A stretch of DNA of 39,146 nt, taken from NCBI GenBank assembly GCA_028286915.1, contig JAQBQQ010000045.1, positions 1 to 39,146 of the forward strand, given 5' to 3'. The notes below the pieces were generated by a model. It was not told the DNA's origin, made no database searches, and worked only from the letters and a program-made list of their open reading frames with translations. The position numbers and the translations under genes were made by a program. Shown here piece after piece: positions 16,425 through 25,870 of this stretch (its first letter is position 1; each line of letters starts with the position of its first letter). This DNA comes from Candidatus Peribacteria bacterium. GTDB taxonomy: Bacteria; Patescibacteriota; Gracilibacteria; Peribacterales; Peribacteraceae.

Positions 16425-16640
16425 TTACATATTGGAGTAAAACTGCTTCTTCTTGTTCTGGGCGCGGTAGTCCTCACGCTTAAGGGCGCGGATACGGGCC
16501 AGACGGCGGGTGAGCGGCTTTTTATAGGTGCCGCGCTCGCGCAGAATCTTTAGCAAGCCTGATTTCTGGACCTGTTTTTTAAACCGCTGCTGGAGGCGGT
16601 CGTTACTTTCTTCCTTTTGCTTAATTGCGTAGATTGCCAT
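16425..16640 (-). CDS. rpsU: 30S ribosomal protein S21
   Basis: The 71-aa basic protein has the bS21 pattern: RLQQRFKKQVQKSGLLKILRERGTYKKP followed by an Arg/Lys-rich helix (RRLARIRALKREDY), here written in part. bS21 sits beside the 3' end of 16S rRNA near the anti-Shine-Dalgarno. Its presence is notable in a genome segment where almost no gene has a Shine-Dalgarno site. The gene stands alone and ends at a strong terminator. Confidence 0.93.
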   Translation of the reverse strand: MAIYAIKQKEESNDRLQQRFKKQVQKSGLLKILRERGTYKKPLTRRLARIRALKREDYRAQNKKKQFYSNM

Positions 16641-16803
16641 AGTTGCCAGAGAGTAATGGGTTCAAAGCACATTTGCAAGTATTAGGGCAAAATTAATCGG
16701 TAGGTGCAGAGGCAATTGCTCATAAAATCGGCTTTAAATTAAGTATAAGTACTAATAGTATGCTTTTGGTACACATCGGTCATTTGAATTACAGGAGATT
16801 TCC

Positions 16804-17097
16804 ATGCGTGAAAAACTTCTGATGACGGCAACCGGGGCAATCCTTGCTCTGGTCATCTATTGGGCGGGTGTTTTCTACGGTTCCGGCCAGCAATTGGCAA
16901 TTTGCGGATTTATGTTCATGGGTCAGCTTTTTCGCAGCTTGCTTTGGCCCCATCCGGACGGAGCGCATAATCAGCGCCGGCGGGCCGCCATACTTCTTGT
17001 CGTATGGGGCGGCATGTTCCTGTGCGGCTGGTACGGCGCTGCCATGGAGCGCGGAAATAAGTTGCCGCATGACGTTCTTCTGTCTATGTTCAAATGA
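16804..17097 (+). CDS. Small membrane protein, 97 aa, unknown
   Basis: I do not recognise the protein. It has two or three membrane helices (about residues 6-25, possibly 30-47, and 60-80), separated by a basic loop (WPHPDGAHNQRRRA). AGGAG at 16792-16796 lies 7 nt before ATG 16804, a good ribosome binding site, and a perfect terminator follows 5 nt after the stop. Together with the 89-aa gene at 8101 it is one of only two genes here with a clear Shine-Dalgarno. Confidence 0.75.
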   Translation: MREKLLMTATGAILALVIYWAGVFYGSGQQLAICGFMFMGQLFRSLLWPHPDGAHNQRRRAAILLVVWGGMFLCGWYGAAMERGNKLPHDVLLSMFK

Positions 17098-17102
17098 GTT
17101 TT

Positions 17103-17128
17103 CCAGGCGCTCCGGCGCCTGGCTTTTT
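17103..17128 (+). terminator. Intrinsic terminator after 97-aa membrane protein
   Basis: Perfect stem CCAGGCGC / GCGCCTGG, loop TCCG, then C and five T. Confidence 0.92.
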
Positions 17129-17152
17129 GAGTAAATTCTTTGCCCCACAGCA

Positions 17153-19233
<2,081 letters not shown>

Positions 19234-19297
19234 TGTGGTTTGTAGAATTTTTGAAGCACTCTTTCCGGTTAAAAACTCATAACTATAAGCTGTAAGC

Positions 19298-19339
19298 AGG
19301 CTCCCATAACCATGGTGAGCCTGTCATGCCGGGCCCGGC
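19298..19339. repeat. Palindromic repeats downstream of gyrB
   Basis: A hairpin AGGCTC-CCAT-AACC-ATGG-T-GAGCCT (19298-19322) is followed by the perfect 12-bp palindrome GCCGGGCCCGGC (19328-19339). TGAGCCTGTC inside it resembles the REP-like core near 15800. The spacer between gyrB and the next gene (19234-19425) holds no gene. No T tract follows, so a terminator role is uncertain. Confidence 0.5.
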
Positions 19340-19425
19340 GAAGCGCGAGCCATAACTTTCTGGAGTACGTTTCGTTTACTAGTGTGCAATCAGTCTTTGT
19401 GTAAGATCGCTCTTATGACTGCAGG

Positions 19426-20010
19426 CTACAAACTCATTATTCTCCCCGGTAGTCCCACAATAAATTTTGCGGCGTATTCAGTAACTGCCTGGAGTACTGT
19501 AAGAATGTAGATAAGAGCGAGCCGGATACTATTCATAATATCCAGGAATTGTTTTTTGCCCGAAGACAGAAAAGAATCCAGCGAATCCGGTTCTGGTGCG
19601 GGTGGCGCAATGGGTAGTGGTTTTACTGCGGTGCGTACAACTACGGGCGCAGGTGGAACCGGTTTGGGTAGTATTGGTGCCGGGATTACCGGCGCCACTG
19701 GCGGGACTGTCGGCTTGCGTGTGGGTATGGGATCAATAACCGTACCTGTACAGGAGCCGCAGTCCTTCCGGCAGCTGGAGCAACTTTCGGTAAAATCACA
19801 AATATGATTGCCGCATTTGGCAGCGCACATACCGCAATCAGCCGGGCAGTCGCTGCAGGTTTCCGACCCGTTGCATGCTCTGTCACCACACGCTGTCACT
19901 GTGCGCAGCGCGGATGCCTGGAGAGAATGCTGGCTCTGCAAAAATATTCCCGTTGTCAGCGCGGGGAGAAAAATAGCTATTGCGACAATGGCAAACCGGG
20001 GATGGGGCAT
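19426..20010 (-). CDS. Secreted/membrane Cys-rich protein with Pro-rich stalk
   Basis: The protein of about 194 aa starts MPHPRFAIVAIAIFLPALTTG, a signal peptide. Two Cys-rich repeats of the type CGDxxCxxxExCxxCxxDCGxC follow (CGDRACNGSETCSDCPADCG and CGNHICDFTESCSSCRKDCG). A Pro/Val-rich stalk (TRKPTVPPVAPVIPAPILPK) and a C-terminal amphipathic or membrane helix (IRLALIYILTVLQAVTEYAAKFIVGLP) end it. ATG 20010 is chosen for the signal peptide; an upstream in-frame ATG at 20097 would add a non-signal stretch. It is probably a surface protein like the one at 3182. No partner is evident. Confidence 0.72.
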   Translation of the reverse strand: MPHPRFAIVAIAIFLPALTTGIFLQSQHSLQASALRTVTACGDRACNGSETCSDCPADCGMCAAKCGNHICDFTESCSSCRKDCGSCTGTVIDPIPTRKPTVPPVAPVIPAPILPKPVPPAPVVVRTAVKPLPIAPPAPEPDSLDSFLSSGKKQFLDIMNSIRLALIYILTVLQAVTEYAAKFIVGLPGRIMSL

Positions 20011-20148
20011 GGAAACAAAGAACAGGACGAGGCTAACATAGCCGCGTTTATCTGTATATGTGTCTCTCTGGACAAAAAGACGCAGAAGGATGTACATCCC
20101 GGATTCATAATTGGTAATCAGCGGATTATGTTATGTGGTGTGCACGTG

Positions 20149-21492
20149 CTAATCATCACTGCTTTCCATTTGATCACGCAGGACATACGTATCCAGATTT
20201 TCTTTGCCCAGCGATGCAATAATTTCCGGAATGGCTTCTTCGTATTTCATTTGTCTCTGCTTTCCGGCTCGCATGTCGCGCAGAATAATGGTTCCTTCTT
20301 TTACCTCCATTTTACCGAGCAGCAGCGTATAGCGCGCCTCAAATTTATCAGCCAGACGCATCTGGCTCTTAAGGCTGGCTTCGCCCAAGGCGCCAACGGT
20401 GTGAACGCCGAATTCTCGTAATTGTGACACCAGCGCCAGACATCTCTTTTTGGCTTCCGGCCCAAGTTGCGCTACGAAGACATCAACATGATCCTTATTT
20501 GGTGCTTTCACCCCGGCTTCTTTCATGTGCCATATCATGCGCTCCAGCCCGCCGGCAAAACCGACGCCAGGTGTAGGCTTACCGCCAAGTTGCTCTATAA
20601 GGCCATCGTACCGGCCGCCGCCGCCAACTGCATTCTGCGCACCGGTCGACTGGTCCCAGAATTCAAATACAGTTTGATTATAATAATCCAGTCCGCGGAC
20701 AAGGCCGGCATTCGGCGTGTAGGCAATGCCCAATTCATCCAGGTACTCCAGTAGGGTTTCGTGGTAGTGCTTGCTTTCATCACTTAAGTATTGATCCAGT
20801 GTAGGAGCGGAACGCAGCAAAATCTGCGTGTCTTCCTCTTTGGAGTCCAGCAGGCGCAGAGGATTCGTCTGCAGGCGCTTCTGATCATCCTCGGGCAGAT
20901 TGCGTTCCTTGCCGATAAAATAATCCTTAAGAGCCTCCACATACGCCGCACGGTTTTCCGAAGAGCCGATATTATTAATCTGCAGATTCAAACGTTTGAG
21001 AATCTTTAAATCAGACATGATTTTTGTCACGACATGAATGAGCTGGGCATCCAGGCTCGGGTCCCGGAGACCGATTACTTCCAAATCGAACTGATGAAAC
21101 TGACGGTAGCGGCCTTTCTGCGGACGGTCGTAACGGAAACAAGGCCCGATGGCGTACAGCTCCACCGGCTGCGGTAACTGTTGCATGCCGTGCTCTATGT
21201 AGGATCGGCAGATACCGGCCGTAAACTCCGGACGCAGGGCAAATTGCTTTTCGGCTTCATCCGCATTGTGCTTGCCGGATACCATGAACAGTTCTTTTTC
21301 CACGATATCGGTATGCAAACCAATGCCGCGCTCAAAAATACCTTTATTTTCAAAAATAGGCGGCTCCGTACGCCTGTAACCCGCTTGTCTGGCCCGGTGA
21401 CGGACAGCTTTCTTAATATACGTCATGTACTGCTGATCCTCCGGGAGGACATCGTGTGTGCCTTTTGGTGTGCGGAATTGCAAATCTGCCAT
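20149..21492 (-). CDS. hisS: Histidyl-tRNA synthetase
   Basis: The 447-aa class II synthetase attaches histidine to tRNA-His, whose gene lies 0.8 kb away on the same strand. It begins with FRTPKGTHDVLPED. Motif 2 contains FRYDRPQKGRYRQFHQFDLE, the histidine-A motif is GLVRGLDYYNQTVFEF and motif 3 is GVGFAGGLERMIWHM. A C-terminal anticodon-binding domain (DVFVAQLGPEAKKR...LRDMRAGKQ) completes it. The length is typical. No Shine-Dalgarno is seen; CATACT ends a few nt before ATG 21492. Confidence 0.96.
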   Translation of the reverse strand: MADLQFRTPKGTHDVLPEDQQYMTYIKKAVRHRARQAGYRRTEPPIFENKGIFERGIGLHTDIVEKELFMVSGKHNADEAEKQFALRPEFTAGICRSYIEHGMQQLPQPVELYAIGPCFRYDRPQKGRYRQFHQFDLEVIGLRDPSLDAQLIHVVTKIMSDLKILKRLNLQINNIGSSENRAAYVEALKDYFIGKERNLPEDDQKRLQTNPLRLLDSKEEDTQILLRSAPTLDQYLSDESKHYHETLLEYLDELGIAYTPNAGLVRGLDYYNQTVFEFWDQSTGAQNAVGGGGRYDGLIEQLGGKPTPGVGFAGGLERMIWHMKEAGVKAPNKDHVDVFVAQLGPEAKKRCLALVSQLREFGVHTVGALGEASLKSQMRLADKFEARYTLLLGKMEVKEGTIILRDMRAGKQRQMKYEEAIPEIIASLGKENLDTYVLRDQMESSDD

Positions 21493-21787
21493 AACAGTAT
21501 GGAATGGTAACAGAGGTTTCCTGTCTTGGAAAGAGCTTCTGGATGAGGAAAATGATGAATCAAGTCCTTATGAAGATAAAGAAGTTATATCCATAATTCA
21601 GCTGCGTCACGAATGGCATTCTGCCGATGACAGTTGTGTATACCGCAGATCATAATAAACAGTCTCCGTGCAGCGAAGGCTGGGATGAGCTACGGGCAAG
21701 ATTACTGCTCATTCCGTATTCAATTTAGTTTCAAAATTCTTCAATTAAACGGTATAAAAACATATTACGTTAATTTTAGTGACATTA
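21493..21787. other. Intergenic stretch upstream of hisS, no supported gene
   Basis: A frame of about 50 codons (GNRGFLSWKELLDEEND...) ending at 21655 has no start signal of its own and resembles nothing I know; it may be a gene remnant. From about 21700 the base composition shifts to strongly AT-rich. Confidence 0.4.
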
Positions 21788-22249
21788 CTAAATACCAAAT
21801 AATTTTTTAATTTTATTAACCATTGATAGTTTAACGTTCTGATCTACTTCTATAGCTAGGTTATGTGAATTTTGTTCCCAAAATTCTGAAAATCTTTTAC
21901 CCATATTTAATGCTAGATCAGTTACATAATATTTAATTTGTTTTAATTCTTGATTCGTAGGATGATTTATATCATTAACCAATATATCCAGAGAATATTC
22001 GCCAGAAAAATAGAAATCATTTAACGAAGTCGCTATTATAATTTTATTATCTATAGTCTTAATCAGAGCAGACGTAGGTTTCATTATTCCGGCTCTCTGA
22101 CCATAATTGCTGCTTTTTTTAAAGCCATTGTGTCTAAAAATTTTATCAATTTCTACTGAAGTTCTACCTTCGAGTAAATCGCAAAGCTCTAGTAAGGAGT
22201 TTATTCCTTCTATATCAGAATTTTTAGGATTATTTCTAAAATTTTCCAT
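21788..22249 (-). CDS. AT-rich orphan gene downstream of tRNA-His
   Basis: The 153-aa soluble protein is not recognised (MENFRNNPKNSDIEGINSLL..., ...NMGKRFSEFWEQNSHNLAIE). It is rich in Asn, Ile, Lys and Ser, and its DNA is far more AT-rich than all neighbours, including the intergenic DNA around it. It starts 36 nt after the tRNA-His 3' end on the same strand; tRNA 3' ends are common integration sites. No integrase and no repeat of the tRNA end are visible, so an integrated element is only suspected. TATGTTAATA-like sequence just upstream could be its promoter, or it may be read through from the tRNA. Confidence 0.7.
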   Translation of the reverse strand: MENFRNNPKNSDIEGINSLLELCDLLEGRTSVEIDKIFRHNGFKKSSNYGQRAGIMKPTSALIKTIDNKIIIATSLNDFYFSGEYSLDILVNDINHPTNQELKQIKYYVTDLALNMGKRFSEFWEQNSHNLAIEVDQNVKLSMVNKIKKLFGI

Positions 22250-22284
22250 ATCTATTTATTAACATAAATTTTATTATTTTGCAA

Positions 22285-22362
22285 TGGGGCGAGCGACGGG
22301 ACTTGAACCCGCGACCCTCAGGACCACAACCTGATGCTCTAACCAACTGAGCTACGCTCGCC
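22285..22362 (-). tRNA. tRNA-His (GTG anticodon)
   Basis: A cloverleaf can be drawn on the minus strand: G-1, acceptor GCGAGCG / CGCTCGC, TA at positions 8-9, D arm GCTC...GAGC, anticodon stem TCAGG / CCTGA with loop TTGTGGT (anticodon GTG), T arm CGGG-TTCAAGT-CCCG. Encoded G-1 faces C73, the identity pair of tRNA-His, and a 3' CCA is encoded. Confidence 0.95.
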
Positions 22363-22476
22363 ATACGTGGACTGGTGCACTAAAACGAGAAAGATCTGTT
22401 TGTTCTTCTCTTCGTTAGCGCGGACGCATAGTAAAGCCAAATGAGGCGGATTCCAACTGTTTTTAGCTTGTATGTA

Positions 22477-25371
22477 TTAACTCCCCGATGACGGCTGATT
22501 GTCACCCGGCGCAGGCTTCTCACTTGGCGTGGTAATGCTGTCAGCGCTAATGACGAAGGCAATATCGTTATCAGACCTGTTTTCACCTGGCGCAGGGCTT
22601 TTGGACTGCTGCTCCGGAGCCGGTGGTATAACTTCCGTATGGCCATTGGTTTCCGGCGGAATGTCCGGTTGCGTATCCTGTTCCATCTGCATTTCCTGCT
22701 CCATTTCCTGGCTGATGACAGGATTATGAATGGGGATTGCGGTTAACGGCGGCTCACCTGGCGCCTGTACTTCCACGGGTTGGGTATCTGGCTGGCTGGC
22801 TGGTACCAAAGGTGCCGGCGTCGGTAATTCTACGGCAGGTACAGTTTCTGTTATGGGCGTTGCAGGCTCAGGTGGCACGGTTGGCATTGGTACCGGAGCA
22901 GTTGGCTTGGTTACAGGTGGCTCCTGGCTGCGTGCAGGTTGTGCCGGTAGTGAATCCGTTGCGGCAGCCGGAGCAGGTGCCGGTTTGGCTTGCTCTTTTT
23001 CCTGTCGCAGGCGCAGGTTATCGCGGTAGCGTTGCCGCTTGCGGCGCTTGCGCTCACGTTCACGTTCAGCTTGTTCATCACTTGCCGTTGTCGCCTGGGG
23101 CCGTGAGCCAGGTGTTATTGCCGGTGTTTCCGGTGTGGCGGCTGGCTTATCGGTAGAAACCTGCGGGACGGCAGGAGAAGAAGATGGTTCGAGTAATGGC
23201 TCATTTATATCGTCATCGCTGGTGTCATCGGTATTGTCATCAGCTTCGCCAGACTCCGGACTAAAAGTGGCGACAGGTGTAGCGGATGCCGGCTGTGGTG
23301 GCGCCGCCTGTTCCGCATCATAGATAGAAAGAGGAGCAGGGGATTCGGTAACGGGTGCAGGTTCTGCTACGGCGGGAGTGGACGCAATGGTATCGCTCAC
23401 ATTGGTATCGGCCCAGGGAGGCGGCGGTAGAACAGTTGTATGTTGCTCCAGTCCTTCGCGTAACCATGCGGGAGCACTGGTTGCTTCTGCAGACGGTTCG
23501 GCAGGAGGCATGGCTGCTTCATTTTCTGCCGCAGGTGCAGGAGCTGGTTCCGTAACTACGGGTTCTGGCTCCTTGGCCACGGGCGGTGGCGCAAGCTCCG
23601 GTTCCGGAACGGGTTCCGGCTCCGGCACAGAAGGAGTTGTTTGCGCTTTCTGGAGGCCGCTTTTTAGCCAGGCAGGAGCCTTGTCGGCATCAATGGCAGG
23701 TTCCGGTGGCGGAGCAGGAGCTGGTTCGGGCTCCGGTTTTGTTTCAGGCTCACGAGCCGGCTCCGGGCTGCTATTTTCTTGTACCGGTTCTTCGGTACGT
23801 CGTAATGTGAGCGGCGGCGGTTCCATGTCTATGACTTCTTGCGGACTTTTCTCTCCCTTTTCACGTTTCATAACGCGCGTTTCCATATCTTCCAGTTTCT
23901 GGCTGAGCCCGCCGCGCTTTTGCAAAAGGCGCATAATGGCCCAGAGCAGAATGCCGAACGTCAGCACGACGCCCGCAATAATCAACAGAACTTTAACAAC
24001 CAGCCAGATGACACCGCCGGCACTTCCGGCAGATGCGGCTGCAGAAGAAGCGGCGGAGCTGCCGGTTGTTCCGGCCACGGCGCCACTGCCGGTCGTGCCG
24101 GATACCTGTACGATTGTTTCCATGGTTTTGATGACGCGCCCGCTAAGCAGGCTGCGTATTTCGGCATGCACAGTGTATGTTCCGTTTGCGGCATACTGGT
24201 GGTCCGGTTCACTCAGCATACTTTGTGCGCCGTCGCCAAAAGACCATTGCGTAATGGTGGGGTTGCCCTGTTCCGGCACGTTGCCCGGGATGGAAAAATG
24301 GACGATGCCGTTTTGCTGTGTAGCGGCCACAATACCTGTTGGCGATGGAGCGGTTGCGTCGGCATTGGTAACAAAAATTTTCTGCTCGATAGGTGTGCCT
24401 GTATCCGTAGTACTAAATACATTGAGCGCGTTTCCTGCTGCAGCTGCTTCACCTGCCGCGTTGCCGAACCAGAGAAAGAGGGGACTTTTATCGGTGTGAA
24501 AAAGCGTCTGGGCGGTATCGGCGTCATGCAGGGGGTCACCATCGCCATTTGTATCACGCGTGGCATCGGTGTCTATATCCAGCGGCGGGCCGTTTTGCGT
24601 TACCGGTATAATGCGCAGCAGATGTGTCGTGGCTGGGAGGTTCACTTCTTGTCCGTTTAAGGGCGGCTCCGTGGAAACCAGCATGTGTGTAGCGACGGGT
24701 GCTGTATCCAGTGGCGATGGCAACGGCTGGGTGCCGCTCGTAACTTGTATGGTGATAACGGTGCTTGCGCGCTTGCCCTGAACGGTATCCAAAATATCGC
24801 CATGTAATACATACAAACCCGGCTGCAGAAAGCGTGTGTGGAAAAATGGCTCGCGATGCGCTTCTATAAACGTATTATTCTGGGTCAAAACCCATGAATA
24901 GGTTGGGGCAGTGAATTGCGTGACGGCGAGTATTTCAAATACTTCCCCTGTCTGTACTGAAATCGAGTTGTCCTGCAGGGTTTCTGCGGATGCCGAAGAG
25001 GAAGGGAATCCGAATGTGCCGGAAGCGCCAAAGTTATCACTGGACGACGCGAAGGTGTTACTGGACGCTGCGAAAGTTGAACTGGACGGTGCGAAAGTAT
25101 CACTGGACGGTGCGAAAGTATCACTGGACGGTGCAAAAGTATCACTGGACGGTGCAAAAGTATCACTGGACAGTGCAAAGGCTGAGCTGGATGAGTTGGA
25201 TACGAATGAATCATTGCCCGTAAATGTCTGGCTGCCAAACCCGAAGGAACTGGAACCCAAAACAATCGGCAGGCTCTGGGCGGCAATGGGGAACGGCAGG
25301 CTGCATACCATTGCCACAAATGCGATTGTGCGCAGTGAGAGTGTGACCAGTGAGAATTGCCTCTTAAGCAT
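22477..25371 (-). CDS. Large PKD-domain single-pass surface protein with Pro/Glu-rich cytoplasmic tail
   Basis: The 964-aa protein has a signal peptide (1-32), then eight degenerate 7-residue repeats of the FAPSSDT type (about 65-120). Next come a beta domain (133-212), an acidic Asp-rich loop that could bind calcium (265-287; DTNGDGDPLHDAD) and a PKD domain (about 340-422; WSFGDG...HQYAANGTYTVHAEI). A Ser/Ala/Gly hinge, one transmembrane helix (453-480) and a cytoplasmic tail of about 480 residues rich in Pro, Glu and Ala follow. The tail carries two copies of APAWL(K/R)xGLx (565-574 and 633-642), probably a docking motif. Its ATG lies 6 nt after the stop of the VirB2-like pilin gene, so the two form an operon. 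A membrane-spanning partner of a secretion or pilus machine is inferred. Confidence 0.85.
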   Translation of the reverse strand: MLKRQFSLVTLSLRTIAFVAMVCSLPFPIAAQSLPIVLGSSSFGFGSQTFTGNDSFVSNSSSSAFALSSDTFAPSSDTFAPSSDTFAPSSDTFAPSSSTFAASSNTFASSSDNFGASGTFGFPSSSASAETLQDNSISVQTGEVFEILAVTQFTAPTYSWVLTQNNTFIEAHREPFFHTRFLQPGLYVLHGDILDTVQGKRASTVITIQVTSGTQPLPSPLDTAPVATHMLVSTEPPLNGQEVNLPATTHLLRIIPVTQNGPPLDIDTDATRDTNGDGDPLHDADTAQTLFHTDKSPLFLWFGNAAGEAAAAGNALNVFSTTDTGTPIEQKIFVTNADATAPSPTGIVAATQQNGIVHFSIPGNVPEQGNPTITQWSFGDGAQSMLSEPDHQYAANGTYTVHAEIRSLLSGRVIKTMETIVQVSGTTGSGAVAGTTGSSAASSAAASAGSAGGVIWLVVKVLLIIAGVVLTFGILLWAIMRLLQKRGGLSQKLEDMETRVMKREKGEKSPQEVIDMEPPPLTLRRTEEPVQENSSPEPAREPETKPEPEPAPAPPPEPAIDADKAPAWLKSGLQKAQTTPSVPEPEPVPEPELAPPPVAKEPEPVVTEPAPAPAAENEAAMPPAEPSAEATSAPAWLREGLEQHTTVLPPPPWADTNVSDTIASTPAVAEPAPVTESPAPLSIYDAEQAAPPQPASATPVATFSPESGEADDNTDDTSDDDINEPLLEPSSSPAVPQVSTDKPAATPETPAITPGSRPQATTASDEQAERERERKRRKRQRYRDNLRLRQEKEQAKPAPAPAAATDSLPAQPARSQEPPVTKPTAPVPMPTVPPEPATPITETVPAVELPTPAPLVPASQPDTQPVEVQAPGEPPLTAIPIHNPVISQEMEQEMQMEQDTQPDIPPETNGHTEVIPPAPEQQSKSPAPGENRSDNDIAFVISADSITTPSEKPAPGDNQPSSGS
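25012..25179 (-). repeat. 21-bp tandem repeat coding for heptapeptides
   Basis: Eight in-frame units of 21 bp encode FALSSDT, FAPSSDT (three times), FAPSSST, FAASSNT, FASSSDN and FGASGTF. The four central units are nearly identical at the DNA level, so copy number probably varies. Confidence 0.9.
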
Positions 25372-25377
25372 AGTAGG

Positions 25378-25743
25378 TTAGTTTAGTATATTTACCGCAA
25401 ATCCCACAATCACTCGGGACAGTAAAATTAATATGAGTCCCACAATAGTATAAATAACAATATTCTTGGCTTTTGTCTGTGAGTCGTCGCTGCCCTGGCC
25501 CACGATAAGGTAGATACCGGCAATAATAATCATAATGACGGCAATGAAGCCCATTAAGTCCAGTACGGTTGATAAAATGCGGCTAATTACCGCGCGGAGA
25601 TCTCCCTGGAACAGTTGTCCGAACTTTCCGCGAATGGCATTCAGCCCGCATGTAAGTCCGCAGCCGTTAAATGTCTGTGCATGAGCCACTCCCGGCAGGA
25701 ATACTATCAGGCTTAGCCAGATTGGACGTAAACGGAAATTCAT
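25378..25743 (-). CDS. VirB2/TrbC-like pilin
   Basis: The 121-aa protein has a signal peptide (MNFRLRPIWLSLIVFLPGVAHAQ), a short Cys/Gly-containing exposed segment (FNGCGLTCGLNAIRGKFGQ) and two transmembrane helices (about 58-82 and 94-118) around a small polar loop (VGQGSDDSQTKAKN). This is the layout of VirB2/TrbC conjugative pilins and of their relatives in Candidate Phyla Radiation genomes. It lies first in an operon with the 964-aa PKD protein. With the two VirD4/VirB4-like ATPases in this window it suggests a reduced type IV secretion or pilus apparatus. The expected VirB3/6/8/9/10 genes are not seen here. Confidence 0.75.
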   Translation of the reverse strand: MNFRLRPIWLSLIVFLPGVAHAQTFNGCGLTCGLNAIRGKFGQLFQGDLRAVISRILSTVLDLMGFIAVIMIIIAGIYLIVGQGSDDSQTKAKNIVIYTIVGLILILLSRVIVGFAVNILN

Positions 25744-25768
25744 GGACGTATGGGAGAATAATCTACTT

Positions 25769-25777
25769 ATTGTACCA
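25769..25777 (-). promoter_or_regulatory. Extended -10 promoter of the pilin/PKD operon
   Basis: Minus strand TGGTACAAT ends 25 nt before ATG 25743. No -35 is seen. Confidence 0.55.
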
Positions 25778-25870
25778 TAGAATGCCTTTCAAGGGAACAG
25801 CTTAGCATTCAGGCAAATGATGGTATTCTTGGGACAGTACGGCTTTTGCTAATTTGCCTTTCACGCGCTC

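Noticed and set aside
21458-21655. Plus-strand gene upstream of hisS
   Set aside because: Its first part is antisense to the hisS start and the rest lacks any start or ribosome binding signal; at most a remnant.
23378-24499. Long open frame of 373 codons antisense to the PKD protein gene
   Set aside because: It is a shadow of the low-complexity Pro/Ala/Glu-coding sequence on the minus strand (Gly/Ser/Ala-rich translation), with no promoter or start signal; the minus-strand protein has clear domains.
25012-25179. CRISPR-like array
   Set aside because: The units are contiguous 21-bp coding repeats with no spacers and keep the frame of a surface protein.
24911-25381. Plus-strand frame encoding LDGAKVS-type repeats
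   Set aside because: It is simply the complement of the 21-bp FAPSSDT-coding repeat; the opposite frame has a signal peptide and operon context.
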